Counted from the stretch's first letter, positions 1-7,480 are shown. The stretch: 17,032 nucleotides of DNA from Flavobacteriales bacterium (GCA_026993705.1 JALWSJ010000264.1:1-17032); one strand, 5' to 3'. Notes: generated by a model not told the origin, from the letters alone. Translations and numbers: made by a program.

Positions 1-1270
1 CATGTTTCCCATTGGCCGCCATAACAAAATGAACGTCATTATCCGGAGAATTTACCGGGTAACCGATATTTACGGGTTTTCCCCAGACACCTTTTTCATC
101 TCTTTTAGCATAATAGATGTCATATCCTCCCATTCCTTCGTGTCCTTGAGAAGAAAAATACATTGTTCGTCCATCAGGGTGCATATACACACCTATTTCT
201 TCATATTCCGTATTGATGTTTTCTCCTACGTTTTGGGCTTCTCCCCATTCTCCTTTATTTTCATCCCATTTAGAAACCCATATATCTCTCTTTCCGAAAC
301 CTCCTTCTCTATTGGAAACAAAATATAATTCTTTACCGTCGTAACTTAAACTAGCTCCGGTCTCCCATGATTTACTACCGTTTATCTTTTTACCTAAATC
401 TTTTGGTTTGCTCCACTCTCCATTAACTTTAACTGATTGGTATAAATTCCCTCCATTATTGGCTGCAGTATAATATAAAAATAAAGTTTGTCCATCATTA
501 GACAATCCTGCCGTTGCATCATGTTCTTTCGTGTTGATTTTATCACTAATAGCAACCGCTTTTGTCCAATTACCTTCTTTATCCTTTACCGAAACAAATA
601 CATCCTCATTATACCTCCCCGCTATCAGCTCTTTACTGGTTTCGCTGGGACGTCGCGAAGTAAAAATCATCATCGACTCATCGGCTGTAATTAGAGGCCC
701 GTAATCCGGGTATTTACTGTTAATGTTCGCTCCCACATTATCCACCCAAACTCTAATTGGATTTTTCATCATTTTTTTGGCAGTATTACATTCTGTAATC
801 AACTTTTCCAATTCTTTCAACTCTTGTCTTTCCGTAGGCTCTAATTTCATCCGGTGTACTTCATATTCTTTAATCGCATCATCAAATTGATACTTATATT
901 GGTATGCCCTTCCCAATTTGTAATGAATATCCTTTGCTACGGTAGGCTTTAATTCATAAGCTTTTTTAAAATAATCCAAACTCTTGGATTTGTTGAGTGA
1001 GTGCAAATAGCAATTCCCCAATTTGTAATTCAATTCCGCATTATTCGGATTAAAAACGTTAGCTTTTCCTAAATTATATATTGCTTGCGACCAATACATT
1101 TCGCCTTTATCGTAAATCTCCAACCCTTCTTTTAAATCACGAATGGCTTGTTTGTATTCTTCTTTTCTATCCTTAAATAAGGATTTATCAAATGGTACGG
1201 ATTTGTCCTGCCCCAACATAGGAAGCACAATCGACCACAAAACCAATAGAATTATATACTTTTTCATCAT
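1..1270 (-). CDS. TPR and PD40 beta-propeller exported protein (3' end cut by window)
   Basis: Reading the minus strand from ATG at 1270 gives an open frame of 423 codons with no stop before the left edge, so the C-terminus is missing. It starts with a signal peptide (MMKKYIILLVLWSIVLPMLG). Residues about 40-160 hold TPR-like helices (for example NAELNYKLGNCYLHSLNKSK, near 77-96). From about residue 188 come PD40/WD40-like propeller blades with the typical pattern 'S.DG..LYF.SNR.GG.G..DIW' (309-331) and 'HPDGRTMYFSS...GGYDIYYA' (364-388). In Bacteroidota this TPR-PD40 order usually precedes a C-terminal OmpA peptidoglycan-binding domain; that part would lie outside the window. A periplasmic or outer-membrane-associated location is inferred. 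It sits 9 bp behind the upstream TPR gene, so both are probably co-transcribed. A second in-frame ATG at 1267 is possible. Confidence 0.85.
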   Translation of the reverse strand, partial: MMKKYIILLVLWSIVLPMLGQDKSVPFDKSLFKDRKEEYKQAIRDLKEGLEIYDKGEMYWSQAIYNLGKANVFNPNNAELNYKLGNCYLHSLNKSKSLDYFKKAYELKPTVAKDIHYKLGRAYQYKYQFDDAIKEYEVHRMKLEPTERQELKELEKLITECNTAKKMMKNPIRVWVDNVGANINSKYPDYGPLITADESMMIFTSRRPSETSKELIAGRYNEDVFVSVKDKEGNWTKAVAISDKINTKEHDATAGLSNDGQTLFLYYTAANNGGNLYQSVKVNGEWSKPKDLGKKINGSKSWETGASLSYDGKELYFVSNREGGFGKRDIWVSKWDENKGEWGEAQNVGENINTEYEEIGVYMHPDGRTMYFSSQGHEGMGGYDIYYAKRDEKGVWGKPVNIGYPVNSPDNDVHFVMAANGKH

Positions 1271-1279
1271 AATCAAAAT

Positions 1280-2359
1280 TTATTTGCACGAAGATAAATA
1301 GTAAGTCTCAGCAGCCTTCAGTCCCAAAGCACTCGCTTTTTTCCAATCTGCACAAGCCCCCGCTAAATCTCTTTTCATTTCTTTGGCTATTCCTCTATTA
1401 AAAAGAGCATAAGCAAATTCATCATCCAATTCCAATGCCTTGCTTGCATCGTTTACAGCCTTATCCCATTCCTCTAATTTAATATAAGCAGAAGCTCTGT
1501 TATTATAAGCCAAAGCATAATCTTCATTTAAAACAATCGCCTTACTGAAATCTTTAACCGCTTCCTTATATTTACCGATCTTTAATTTTGCAATTCCTCT
1601 ATTGTTATATGCCAAAGGATAATCGCGTTTTAAATTAATCGCTTTCGTATAAGCATCAATAGCCTTATCATATTCTTTTACACTTCTATAAGACGAACCT
1701 AAATTATTCCAAGCCAAAGCCAATTTCGGATTTTCTTTTACTGCTCTCTCGTATGCCGAAATTGCCATTTTGTTTTGTTCCAATTGCAAGTAAGCCGAGC
1801 CTAAATCGTTCCACGCATACGCATAATTAGGTTTTAAAGCAGTAGCCTTTTTAAAGTCGGTTTTAGCTTCCGAATATTTTTTATCCTTAAAATACAAAAC
1901 TCCTCTTTTATAAAAATAAACCGCCTCTTTCGGATTAATTTCAATAGCTTTTGCATATTTCTTAATCGCTTCTTTCTCCTTTTTATCCTTTTCCAACTGC
2001 TTCCCCATCGCAAAATAGGCTTTATCCAAAGAAGGATTTAATAAAATAGCCTCTACCAAATCCGACATCCCTTGAGATTTTTTTCCCATTTCAATATTGC
2101 TGACTCCTCTATTCAAATAACTCTCGGCAAAATTCGGATTATACTGAATAGCCTGATTAAATAAATCAACTGCCTCATTAAACAACTCTTGATTCATCGC
2201 TACAACACCTTTGTTATAAAGCAACTGAGCCTTAGCTACACTATCTGTCTCTCCTATCTCCTCCAACTTATTCAAAAACTCCTCCTTATCTTGCCCCCAA
2301 GAAAAAGAAGAAAAAGCCCCCATCAAGCATAAAAACAAATAAACCTTGATACTTTTCAT
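1280..2359 (-). CDS. Exported tetratricopeptide repeat protein
   Basis: A 359-residue protein with a signal peptide (MKSIKVYLFLCLMGAFSSFS, then WGQ) and nine consecutive 34-residue TPR units from about residue 43 to near the end. Typical cores are 'AWNNLGSSYRSVKEYDKAID' and 'AYNNRGIAKLKIGKYKEAVK'. No enzymatic domain is visible; TPR arrays act as protein-binding scaffolds, and the partner is unknown. After export it would act in the periplasm or at the outer membrane. The final repeat ends in a cysteine-containing tail (YYLSSCK). It is the first gene of a two-gene unit with the TPR-PD40 gene 9 bp downstream. Its start is set by the signal peptide. The promoter must lie in 2360-2478; I found no convincing TAnnTTTG box there. 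Confidence 0.85.
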   Translation of the reverse strand: MKSIKVYLFLCLMGAFSSFSWGQDKEEFLNKLEEIGETDSVAKAQLLYNKGVVAMNQELFNEAVDLFNQAIQYNPNFAESYLNRGVSNIEMGKKSQGMSDLVEAILLNPSLDKAYFAMGKQLEKDKKEKEAIKKYAKAIEINPKEAVYFYKRGVLYFKDKKYSEAKTDFKKATALKPNYAYAWNDLGSAYLQLEQNKMAISAYERAVKENPKLALAWNNLGSSYRSVKEYDKAIDAYTKAINLKRDYPLAYNNRGIAKLKIGKYKEAVKDFSKAIVLNEDYALAYNNRASAYIKLEEWDKAVNDASKALELDDEFAYALFNRGIAKEMKRDLAGACADWKKASALGLKAAETYYLSSCK

Positions 2360-2478
2360 ATTTTACAATTTTAAATTACCTGCCTATCCAAGATAAACAC
2401 CATTATTCGGCACAAATTACAAAATATTAATGAATATCTAAACACTTTAGCTAAAAATATAGACGCTAATGATGATTG

Positions 2479-2618
2479 GGGCGTTCCCCCTAATACCAAA
2501 ACGAGCATATCGCTACCGCAATACGCTCGTTTTGGTATTAGGGGTCGGGCTATCCACTATATCTTTTGGTTTGCATAAAGCAAACAAACCAAAAGGATGC
2601 CGTTTCTATCCCTAACGC
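2479..2618 (+). repeat. Module A structured repeat, copy 1
   Basis: The element starts GGGCGTTCCC and ends CTATCCCTAACGC. GCGTT at 2481-2485 and AACGC at 2614-2618 can form a closing stem. Hairpin 1 is a perfect 20-bp stem, 2487-2506 with 2525-2544 (CCCCTAATACCAAAACGAGC and its complement), with an 18-nt loop. A constant linker TCGGGCTATCCACTATATC follows at 2545-2563. Hairpin 2 pairs CTTTTGGTTTG (2563-2573) with CAAACCAAAAG (2585-2595). The tail GATGCCGTTTCTATCCC completes it. The same order of parts recurs at 10064-10213 (minus) and 12868-13003. No module B follows this copy. It lies just upstream of the norC promoter. Confidence 0.85.
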
Positions 2619-2668
2619 GATTAAGAATAACAATGACCTAAAACATATTTCTACAGCAACCTATACTT

Positions 2669-2676
2669 TAGTTTTG
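2669..2676 (+). promoter_or_regulatory. Candidate Bacteroidota -7 box for norCB
   Basis: TAGTTTTG matches the Bacteroidota -7 consensus TAnnTTTG and lies 18 nt before the norC ATG at 2695. No clear -33 TTTG partner is visible, so this is a candidate only. Confidence 0.4.
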
Positions 2677-2694
2677 CCGAAATCAAAATACAAG

Positions 2695-3117
2695 ATGAAA
2701 CAAGTACATGGAAATAGATTAACTATGGGAATACTATTAAGTTTATCCTTAATATATAGTTACACTTTATATACAGGAGAAACAGCACAAACTAATACCC
2801 CCCCATTATCAGAAGAAGCTCTAAAGGGTCAAGAACTTTGGCAACAAAATAATTGTATCGCCTGTCATCAAATTTACGGTCTTGGAGGTTATCTTGGTCC
2901 TGATTTAACCAATATAGCTTCCAACCCTAAAAAAGGGATTGAATATGCTAAAGCATTTTTCAATAGTGGCATCAAAGCAATGCCCAAATTTAATTTCAGC
3001 GAAAAAGAACAAAATCAGCTAGCGGAATTTTTAAAAGAAATAGATCAAACGGGATACTATCCAAATAAAAACGCCAAAATACAACCAAGCGGTTGGGTGT
3101 CTATTCAATACAAATAA
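2695..3117 (+). CDS. norC: Membrane-anchored cytochrome c, nitric oxide reductase small subunit (NorC-like)
   Basis: A 140-residue protein with an N-terminal membrane anchor (about residues 10-27) and one c-type heme site, CIACH at 54-58. This is followed by the family stretch YGLGGYLGPDLTN (61-73), and M96 in KAMPKF is the likely distal heme ligand. NorC passes electrons to the catalytic subunit NorB, whose gene starts 4 bp after this stop. The heme domain would face the periplasm. I chose ATG 2695 (MKQVHGNRLT) because the in-frame upstream extension to 2566 runs over a repetitive element and a candidate promoter. It could be called a generic c-type cytochrome, but the GxGGYLGPDLTN motif and the NorB neighbour favour NorC. 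Confidence 0.85.
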   Translation: MKQVHGNRLTMGILLSLSLIYSYTLYTGETAQTNTPPLSEEALKGQELWQQNNCIACHQIYGLGGYLGPDLTNIASNPKKGIEYAKAFFNSGIKAMPKFNFSEKEQNQLAEFLKEIDQTGYYPNKNAKIQPSGWVSIQYK

Positions 3118-3121
3118 CACA

Positions 3122-4453
3122 ATGAACAAGCAACATAAATTTTCCTTAATCTTTATTCTCCTTGGTTTACTGTCTCTAATGTTCGGAGGTTTAATGGGAG
3201 TACTTTCCTCAATAATTTATCTCGAACCAACATTTTTAAAATCCATCATTCCATTTAACCAACTTCGCCCCTTGCATACTACTTCGGTAGTTTCTTGGCT
3301 GATACTGTCTGCTTCAGGAGGAATATATTACTACATTTCAGAAAAAGAAAAACTTTCTCTTTATAAACCAATCCTTGGAAAAATTCATCTTTCCCTTTTT
3401 ATCTTCACTGGAATTGGAATTTATACTTCATTTCTCACTGGAAAAATGGGAGGTCGCGAATACTTTGAGTTCTACCCTTTGTTAATCATCCCCATTATTA
3501 TCGGTTGGATTCTATTTGCTATTAATTACTTTAACACACTACTTAGACAAGTAAAAAACTGGCCAGTTTACTATTGGATGTGGGGAACAGGCTTAATCTT
3601 TATGATATACCATCTGATGGAAGCTCATTTTTGGCTCATTCCCTCCATAAGAGAACACTTTATAAAGGACATCAGTATTCAATGGAAATCATACGGTTCT
3701 TTTGTCGGAAGTTGGAATCTACTCATTTATGGCACAGCTATTTATTTAATGGCTAAAATTAAAAACGATGATAAAATCGGCAGAGGAAAAGAATCTTTCT
3801 TTTTTTACTTTTTAGGGTTAACTAACTTAATGTTCAACTGGGCTCATCATACCTACTTCATTCCTTCTCAACCTTGGGTTAGAGTTATTGCTTACATCGT
3901 AAGTATGACTGAATGGGTTATTTTTATTCATATTGTTTACAATTGGAAAAAATCTTTATCCACCAAAGAGAAAAAGATAAACTTACTCACTTATCAATTT
4001 ATTATGAGCAGTGATTTATGGGTATTTCTAAATCTAACTTTAGCCTTATTCATGTCCATTCCCGCCTTTAATTATTTTTCGCACGGAACATTGATTACAG
4101 TCGCCCATTCTATGGGAACAACCATAGGGATTAACACTTCCATTCTATTTGCATCGGTTAGTTACATAGCGTCATCATATGGAAAAAATAATGACGTAGA
4201 AAACAATAAAAGTATTCGAATTGGTTATAAATTATTTAACAGCACACTATTCTTATTTTGGACGGTTCTAATTCTAGCTGGAATTACCAAAGCCATTTGG
4301 AATCAATCATCACTTACATCGTTTAGCACCATGCACACGGATTCTTACCCCATCTATATTGCTTTTGTCGTTTCTGGATTGATTTTATTAACTTCCATTT
4401 ACATGATTGCAATACCTCTGATTAAGGTGCTTATTAAAAAAACAAAAGACTGA
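3122..4453 (+). CDS. norB: Nitric oxide reductase catalytic subunit (NorB-like heme-copper oxidase superfamily)
   Basis: A 443-residue polytopic membrane protein with about 12 predicted helices, close to the length of cNOR NorB. By alignment from memory with Pseudomonas NorB, H52 (RPLHTT) matches the low-spin heme b ligand; H164 (YHLMEAHFW), H242 and H243 (WAHHTYFIP) match the FeB histidines; E264 (SMTEW), 22 residues after H242, matches E280; H329 (TVAHSMG) matches the heme b3 ligand. It should reduce 2 NO to N2O with electrons from NorC. Two departures stand out: the second low-spin heme ligand (AHxH in classical NorB) is M331, and the E211 position is A168 with E167 beside it. I recall similar AHSMGTTIGIN sequences in other Bacteroidota, so this is probably a lineage variant, not a broken gene. 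No norD, norQ or norE follows. Confidence 0.83.
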   Translation: MNKQHKFSLIFILLGLLSLMFGGLMGVLSSIIYLEPTFLKSIIPFNQLRPLHTTSVVSWLILSASGGIYYYISEKEKLSLYKPILGKIHLSLFIFTGIGIYTSFLTGKMGGREYFEFYPLLIIPIIIGWILFAINYFNTLLRQVKNWPVYYWMWGTGLIFMIYHLMEAHFWLIPSIREHFIKDISIQWKSYGSFVGSWNLLIYGTAIYLMAKIKNDDKIGRGKESFFFYFLGLTNLMFNWAHHTYFIPSQPWVRVIAYIVSMTEWVIFIHIVYNWKKSLSTKEKKINLLTYQFIMSSDLWVFLNLTLALFMSIPAFNYFSHGTLITVAHSMGTTIGINTSILFASVSYIASSYGKNNDVENNKSIRIGYKLFNSTLFLFWTVLILAGITKAIWNQSSLTSFSTMHTDSYPIYIAFVVSGLILLTSIYMIAIPLIKVLIKKTKD

Positions 4454-4466
4454 GAATAAAGATTTA

Positions 4467-4874
4467 GGGCACCTCTAAAAACTCAATATTTCTCTTTAAT
4501 TTTTTTTAGCGGTCTGATTTACGCATCTGATTTACATATCTAGTTTTTTATTTATTTACATCAGCATTTCGTAACATGCTGGTTCTTAGAGTTTTATAAT
4601 TTACTTATCTAACGTTTAGACACACTTATCCCAAGTTATAACTATGCTACGTTCGATAATTGTATCTTTCTAAACATATTATAAGTTAAATTCATTAATC
4701 CGATTACAGTTTTGGCTCTTTCTATTCCAATTTTTCTAATTTACTTAATCGAATATCTTGGTCAAAAAAACCGTAATCTATATGTCGTTTAAATCTCTTT
4801 TTCATAACATAAAGATACAAATTATTATATGTTTAAACAAGTATTTTTACGTTTTTTAGTTTTTAGAAGTGCCC
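4467..4874 (-). mobile_element. Internally deleted IS5-like insertion sequence (MITE-like remnant)
   Basis: The ends are inverted repeats: GGGCACCTCTAAAAACT at 4467-4483 and AGTTTTTAGAAGTGCCC at 4858-4874, matching at 16 of 17 positions. Inside, on the minus strand, lie two pieces of a DDE transposase in different frames: an N-terminal piece with HIDYGFFDQDIRLSKLEKL (4722-4805) and a C-terminal piece with GIERAKTVIGLMNLTYNMF (4642-4728). Both resemble termini of IS5-family transposases. They meet at about 4722-4728, so the whole catalytic centre is deleted and the element cannot move by itself. No target duplication is clear (left flank TTA, right flank ATA). The family assignment is from recall of transposase ends. 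Confidence 0.75.
4642..4805 (-). pseudogene. Transposase remnant, IS5-like, N- and C-terminal ends joined by a deletion
   Basis: The minus strand from ATG 4805 reads MKKRFKRHIDYGFFDQDIRL and stops at 4722 (TAG). In another frame, codons from 4728 down to TAG at 4644-4642 encode the transposase C-terminus (GIERAKTVIGLMNLTYNMF, then RKIQLSNVA). About 27 residues remain at each end, against a few hundred in an intact transposase. The junction is out of frame, so no functional product is expected. Confidence 0.75.
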
Positions 4875-4972
4875 ATAAGTGCAAAGAAAATGGAATTTAG
4901 TGTTCCTAGATGATGAAAAATTCTTTTGCATAACCCAAATATGATAGAAGAATGGAAGAAATACAAAGGGCA
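4875..4972 (+). repeat. Module B repeat, decayed copy
   Basis: ATAAGTGCAAAGAAAATGGA, then AATTTAGTGTTCCTAGATGATGA and TTTTGCATAA, follows the same order as module B copies 2 and 3 (GCAAGAAAGTGGAATTT, AGACGATGAAT, TTTGCATAGC). The hairpin is broken (CATAAC/ATATG, not CATAGC/GCTATG), and ATGAAGAAGTATAAGGAA has become ATGGAAGAAATACAAAGG. Similarity to copy 2 (ATAAGTGCAA) runs right up to the IS remnant boundary, so the IS may have replaced or displaced a module A once present on the left. Confidence 0.6.
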
Positions 4973-5008
4973 TATCAATTTAATGCGGTAATCTCACTCG
5001 CTCATACA

Positions 5009-5028
5009 TAATCTTCTAACAAAGATTA
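5009..5028. repeat. Small palindrome
   Basis: TAATCTT and AAGATTA form a perfect 7-bp inverted repeat with a 6-nt spacer, about 35 bp upstream of the promoter box of the nuclease gene. It could be a weak operator or chance in AT-rich DNA; there is no T-run to make it a terminator. Confidence 0.3.
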
Positions 5029-5062
5029 ACATTTCGCTCTTTCTTTTCCTTTCTTTATTTTG

Positions 5063-5070
5063 TATATTTG
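5063..5070 (+). promoter_or_regulatory. Bacteroidota -7 box, TATATTTG
   Basis: TATATTTG matches TAnnTTTG exactly. It ends only 6 nt before the ATG at 5077, so transcription would begin at or within a few bases of the start codon, giving a leaderless or nearly leaderless mRNA. No clear -33 TTG is visible at the usual spacing. Confidence 0.45.
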
Positions 5071-5076
5071 CAATCT

Positions 5077-6309
5077 ATGAAACTACTTATACTCACCATA
5101 GCCACTACCCTAATTACTTCTTTTTCTTTCACTCAGGAAAACATCAAAGTTATGTTTTACAACATGCTCAAATTTCCTACCACTTTGTTAGATAGAGGCG
5201 ATACTTTAAAGTTAATTATTCAACACGTTCAACCTGATATTTTTGTTATCGAAGAATTGCAAACGCTTCAAGGAGCAAACTATATTTTTGGTAAAGCACT
5301 TAATGTTGACGGAATTACCAAATACAAAAAAGGTATCTACGAAAACGCTAACGGATATGATACCGATAACATGATTTTCTATAACTCCGAAAAAGTGGAA
5401 TTATTGGAGCAACACAATATCAACACCAATTTAAGAGCTTTAAGTGAATATATATTGTATTATAAAGATCCGAATTTAGCTCAAACCCACGATACAACAA
5501 AACTATATGTCTATGCTTGCCATTTAAAAGCTGCTCAAGGAGCGACAGAGGAGCAAATGCGACTTTCTGAAGCTCAATCTTTAAAAAATTATTTAACCAA
5601 TCACGGTAGAAACAGAAACATCATTGTCGGTGGAGATTTTAACCTTTATTCCTCATCTGAAGATGCTTATGTAGAATTAATAAATGGAGGAACAACACAC
5701 TTGAACGACCCTATCAATCAATCCGGAAATTGGCATAATAATTATAGTTTTTCCGCTATTCACACTCAAAGTACGCGAGCGAGCGGACAAGCTAGTCCGG
5801 CAGGTGGCTCTACAGGTGGACTTGATGATAGATTTGATTTGATTTTAGTTTCCAACGATATAATGAACGGGTCGCAGGGGGTTCATTATGTGCTAAATTC
5901 TTACAAAGCAATCGGTCAAGACGGTGCTCATTTTAATGACGGAGTCAATCAAGGTTACAACAGTAGTGTTCCTCCTAGAATTGCAGACGCATTGTATTAT
6001 GTTAGTGACCACCTTCCTATTACATTGGAATTAGAAGTCGGAGGTCCTCTTTCAGTACAAGCGAAAGAAAATATGTTGGAAAGTTTTAAATTCAATTCTG
6101 TGGATTGTTTACTCTCCATTACATTAAACCAATTATACAGCAAGGTAAAAGTTCGTATTTTTAATACTGCCGGTCAAAATGTTATTGAAAAACAATTTTC
6201 AGGTATTCAAACGATAAACGAATACTTTCCCGAATTAAATTCAGGTATGTATATCGTACAAATAGTTGCTGACGGTCAACCGGTTTCCGGTAAGGTTTTG
6301 GTTTACTAA
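5077..6309 (+). CDS. Secreted endonuclease/exonuclease/phosphatase family protein with T9SS sorting domain
   Basis: A 410-residue protein starting MKLLILTIATTLITSFSFTQ, a signal peptide, which fixes the start at ATG 5077 and not at the in-frame TTG at 5068. The EEP (DNase I-like) fold shows FVIEELQ with a metal-binding Glu (59/60), ACHLKA (148-152), GGDFN (185-189), DRFDLILVSND (251-261) and the catalytic SDHLP (310-314). Residues about 330-410 form a type IX secretion C-terminal sorting domain (KVRIFNTAGQNVI ... LNSGMYIVQIVADG ... KVLVY), so it should be carried across the outer membrane and released or attached at the surface. The substrate is likely nucleic acid, but a phosphoester of another kind is possible. 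It leads a run of three plus-strand genes. Confidence 0.85.
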   Translation: MKLLILTIATTLITSFSFTQENIKVMFYNMLKFPTTLLDRGDTLKLIIQHVQPDIFVIEELQTLQGANYIFGKALNVDGITKYKKGIYENANGYDTDNMIFYNSEKVELLEQHNINTNLRALSEYILYYKDPNLAQTHDTTKLYVYACHLKAAQGATEEQMRLSEAQSLKNYLTNHGRNRNIIVGGDFNLYSSSEDAYVELINGGTTHLNDPINQSGNWHNNYSFSAIHTQSTRASGQASPAGGSTGGLDDRFDLILVSNDIMNGSQGVHYVLNSYKAIGQDGAHFNDGVNQGYNSSVPPRIADALYYVSDHLPITLELEVGGPLSVQAKENMLESFKFNSVDCLLSITLNQLYSKVKVRIFNTAGQNVIEKQFSGIQTINEYFPELNSGMYIVQIVADGQPVSGKVLVY

Positions 6310-6323
6310 ATTCTATCGGATAC

Positions 6324-6779
6324 ATGGGAAACCTTCACCTCTATTTTTCTGTTTTTTTTCTGGCTACTTTTAAATTTATGTTTGCACCGGTAGCAGGTGT
6401 TTATTCCGGACTTCCGTTTTGGGAGGTGTATTTATTGGTTGCACTGGGAGGTTGGATAAGTTTTAATGTGTTTTATTTCTTAGCCAATTACTTTATAAAA
6501 AAATCAGTAGAAAAAAGAATTCGATTATCTAAATTGCCTGACTATAAGCCAAAGAAGATTTTCACAAAAGTAAATAAGACCATTGTGAAAATTAAGCGAA
6601 CGAATCTTGGTTTTTGGTTAATTTCTATTGGTGCTCCGTTGGTGTTTTCTATTCCTTTAGGAAGCATTATTGTTGCTAAATTTTATCACCACCACAAAGA
6701 AACCTATTGGATTAGCAGTATCAGCATTTTTGTCTTTGGTGCTATTTTTACTTTTATAGCATTTTCATTAAAAAACTAG
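6324..6779 (+). CDS. Small four-helix membrane protein of unknown function
   Basis: A 151-residue protein I do not recognise. Predicted membrane helices lie near residues 5-27, 34-57, 95-118 and 128-148. A basic cytoplasmic-looking segment between helices 2 and 3 (IKKSVEKRIRLSK ... KPKKIFTKVNKTIVKIKRTN) suggests both ends on the same side. A short histidine cluster, KFYHHHKETYW (119-129), joins helices 3 and 4. The pattern GAPLVFSIPLGSIIVAKFY recalls small DedA- or export-type membrane proteins, without enough to assign one. It starts 14 bp after the nuclease stop and ends 8 bp before the HAD gene, so it is probably co-transcribed with both. Confidence 0.7.
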   Translation: MGNLHLYFSVFFLATFKFMFAPVAGVYSGLPFWEVYLLVALGGWISFNVFYFLANYFIKKSVEKRIRLSKLPDYKPKKIFTKVNKTIVKIKRTNLGFWLISIGAPLVFSIPLGSIIVAKFYHHHKETYWISSISIFVFGAIFTFIAFSLKN

Positions 6780-6787
6780 TTTTTGTT

Positions 6788-7480
6788 ATGAGTATTGAAC
6801 ATATTTTCTTTGATTTAGACCGAACACTTTGGGATTTTAATGCTAATTCAAGATTAGAATTGCACTCAATTTGGGAAGACTTTAAATTGCATCAATCAGG
6901 AATTTCATTATCCGATGAGTTTATTAAAATTTATGAGCAAATCAATTCGGAATGTTGGACTCTTTACAGAAAAAAAGAAATCACAAAAGAAACTCTACGC
7001 GTTAAACGCTTTGAGGATACTCTTAGTTATTTTGGGATAGAAAATAAATTGCTTGCAGAACAAATAGCAACCAGATATACAGATAACAGCCCCAAAAGAA
7101 CAATTTTGGTTGAAGGTGCACTTCCTCTATTAGAGTACTTACAAGCAAAATACACGCTACATATTATCACTAATGGTTTTGAAGAAGTCCAACGTAAAAA
7201 ACTTCGGAACTGTCAACTTTCCCCCTATTTTAAAACCTTTACATCATCGGAGGAAGCGGGAGTTACCAAACCGCATCCCTCTATTTTCTCAACGGCTTTG
7301 GGTAAATCAAAGGCAAAAAAAGAAAATAGTGTTTATATCGGTGATGATTTTATAGTCGATATTCAAGGAGCATCTGACTTTGGTATATCTGCTATTTTTT
7401 ATAACCCCAATAAAAAAGAACATTCAAAGGAGATTTTGGGAGACGTAGAAAAACTGGAAGAAATTAAAACTATTCTCTAA
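6788..7480 (+). CDS. yjjG: HAD-family pyrimidine nucleotide phosphatase, YjjG type
   Basis: A 230-residue HAD hydrolase. Motif I is FFDLDRTLWDF with nucleophile D9 and acid D11; motif II is IITNGF; the motif III lysine is in GVTKPHPSIF; motif IV is YIGDDFIVDI. The DLDRTLWDF start and the overall length fit the YjjG family, which in E. coli removes phosphate from non-canonical pyrimidine nucleotides (house-cleaning). It is cytoplasmic, with no signal peptide. Its stop codon overlaps the convergent serine hydrolase stop by 4 bp. A broader HAD-IA phosphatase is the alternative. Confidence 0.82.
   Translation: MSIEHIFFDLDRTLWDFNANSRLELHSIWEDFKLHQSGISLSDEFIKIYEQINSECWTLYRKKEITKETLRVKRFEDTLSYFGIENKLLAEQIATRYTDNSPKRTILVEGALPLLEYLQAKYTLHIITNGFEEVQRKKLRNCQLSPYFKTFTSSEEAGVTKPHPSIFSTALGKSKAKKENSVYIGDDFIVDIQGASDFGISAIFYNPNKKEHSKEILGDVEKLEEIKTIL

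Larger units (their letters stand above)
2360..2694. other. Divergent intergenic region with structured repeat
   Basis: This gap separates the minus-strand TPR operon from plus-strand norCB. It holds module A copy 1 at 2479-2618 and a candidate norC promoter at 2669-2676. An open frame runs from 2566 into norC, but its first 43 codons lie over the repeat and lack family similarity, so I do not treat them as coding. No FNR/NnrR palindrome (TTGAT-N4-ATCAA) was seen. Confidence 0.7.
4454..5076. other. Intergenic region: IS remnant, decayed module B, promoter
   Basis: This 623-bp gap contains the IS5-like remnant (4467-4874), decayed module B copy (4875-4972), a small palindrome (5009-5028) and a promoter box for the nuclease gene (5063-5070). 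I see no intact gene. Confidence 0.8.

Noticed and set aside
2..694. Plus-strand open frames in the first 700 bp
   Set aside because: They are antisense to the clear TPR-PD40 coding frame on the minus strand and have no recognisable domains.
2672..2690. FNR/NnrR-like site before norC (TTGCCGAAATCAA)
   Set aside because: Only one half-site fits and the spacing is wrong for TTGAT-N4-ATCAA.
2566..2694. N-terminal extension of the cytochrome c reading frame back to 2566
   Set aside because: The 43 extra codons overlap module A copy 1 and the candidate promoter; the membrane anchor begins naturally after ATG 2695.
4460..4880. Target-site duplication around the IS remnant
   Set aside because: Left flank TTA and right flank ATA differ; no longer direct repeat is present.
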